Shown: positions 63,780-64,000 of the stretch, piece by piece | Layout of the letters: the number at the start of each line of letters is the position of its first letter | How positions within the stretch are numbered: the first letter of the stretch is position 1 | Assembly (NCBI GenBank): GCA_032207245.1 | Contig: CM063502.1 | Coordinates: 74,502,509-74,566,508 of the forward strand | Reading direction: 5' to 3' | Source of the DNA: Pardosa pseudoannulata | Lineage: Eukaryota > Arthropoda > Arachnida > Araneae > Lycosidae | Length of the DNA stretch: 64,000 nt | Notes under the pieces: model-generated | The model's input: the letters and a program-made list of their open reading frames with translations, nothing else | Told to the model about the DNA's origin: nothing | Database searches by the model: none | Made by a program: the position numbers and the translations under genes

Positions 63780-64000
63780 TAAGTCAAATAACAAATCACC
63801 ATCTACTCTAAATGTTGGAAGAAATCCTCTCACACCTCCCACGCACAACTCAGATTTACGACCTGAGTACAATAGCAGCACATGAACTGCTCCCGTCCCA
63901 CCTACAAGCGTACACATCAGCAACTCAGTAGTTGCTCCCGCTTTTTCCCCCGCTCGCTGACCTCGCATATTCCACAGGATCAGAGGGTAGATCAGACCTT
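63780..64000. other. Complex GC-richer block at the right edge
   Basis: Composition shifts at about 63790 to balanced sequence with CCCACCTACAAGCG, CCCGCTTTTTCCCCCGCTCG and GACCTCGCATATTCC, continuing to the window edge. A minus-strand frame of 64 codons covers it but resembles no known protein. It may be the beginning of a promoter, exon or conserved element that continues beyond the window. Confidence 0.25.

Larger units (their letters stand above)
42313..64000 (-). other. ARNT upstream intron or 5' region (continues off the right edge)
   Basis: This is sequence upstream of the acceptor at 42313-42315. The exon entering in phase 2 could not be identified, so this region may be one large intron or may contain the short first exon and promoter. 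It holds repeats, SINE copies, tandem duplications and GC-richer blocks listed separately. Unlisted stretches such as 43750-46000, 49000-50900, 58000-58660 and 59050-62700 are AT-rich with no recognisable gene. Confidence 0.6.

Noticed and set aside
63774..63968. 64-codon minus-strand frame as the ARNT N-terminus
   Set aside because: It does not resemble ARNT N-termini and lacks a donor that would enter the 42312 exon in phase 2 with an acidic sequence.

Overview
The window is a piece of an AT-rich animal genome with long introns, almost certainly an arthropod and possibly an arachnid (inferred from one recognisable gene and the repeat content; no diagnostic clade marker was found). Only one protein-coding gene can be supported: the bHLH-PAS transcription factor ARNT (tango in Drosophila, HIF-1beta), read on the minus strand. 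Two of its exons are present. An 81-base exon (42232-42312) encodes the acidic stretch ending DKERFAR. A 158-base exon (7313-7470) encodes the complete basic helix-loop-helix DNA-binding and dimerisation domain. They join in frame (phase 2, within an Arg codon) across an intron of about 34.8 kb. The rest of ARNT (PAS-A, PAS-B, PAC and the C-terminal region) must lie left of base 1. The N-terminal exon or exons lie right of 42312, either unrecognised here or beyond 64000.

Layout: 1-7312 is the start of the intron after the bHLH exon. 7471-42231 is the giant intron. 42313-64000 is the upstream intron or 5' region. All three are filled with decayed repeats. Recognised classes are: (i) a tRNA-derived SINE family, probably from tRNA-Arg(TCG), with one complete copy at 51837-52021 carrying a perfect 14-base target-site duplication and about eight truncated or diverged copies; (ii) piggyBac-type elements with TTAA target sites, namely two copies of a 217-base MITE, a 613-base remnant with a Cys-rich C-terminal relic, and a 171-base element; (iii) a 163-base hAT-type MITE with an 8-base duplication; (iv) pogo/Tigger-like elements with TA sites; (v) a 319-base TA-site element present in two opposite-facing copies; (vi) several local tandem duplications (333-base x3, 481-base, 175-base, 416-base) and large TA/CA/TG microsatellites.

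Against the AT-rich background stand about ten blocks that are visibly richer in GC and lower in simple sequence, rich in short homeodomain-, GATA- or E-box-like words and without a convincing reading frame. These are candidate conserved non-coding (regulatory) elements of the ARNT introns. Two compact hairpins resemble microRNA precursors. The clearer is at 41501-41562: a 24-pair stem with a 14-base loop whose three G:U pairs exist only on the plus strand.

Apart from the two ARNT exons, the long open frames in the window are chance frames, transposon frames or microsatellite frames. I found no CRISPR array, rRNA, functional tRNA, operon or prokaryotic system.
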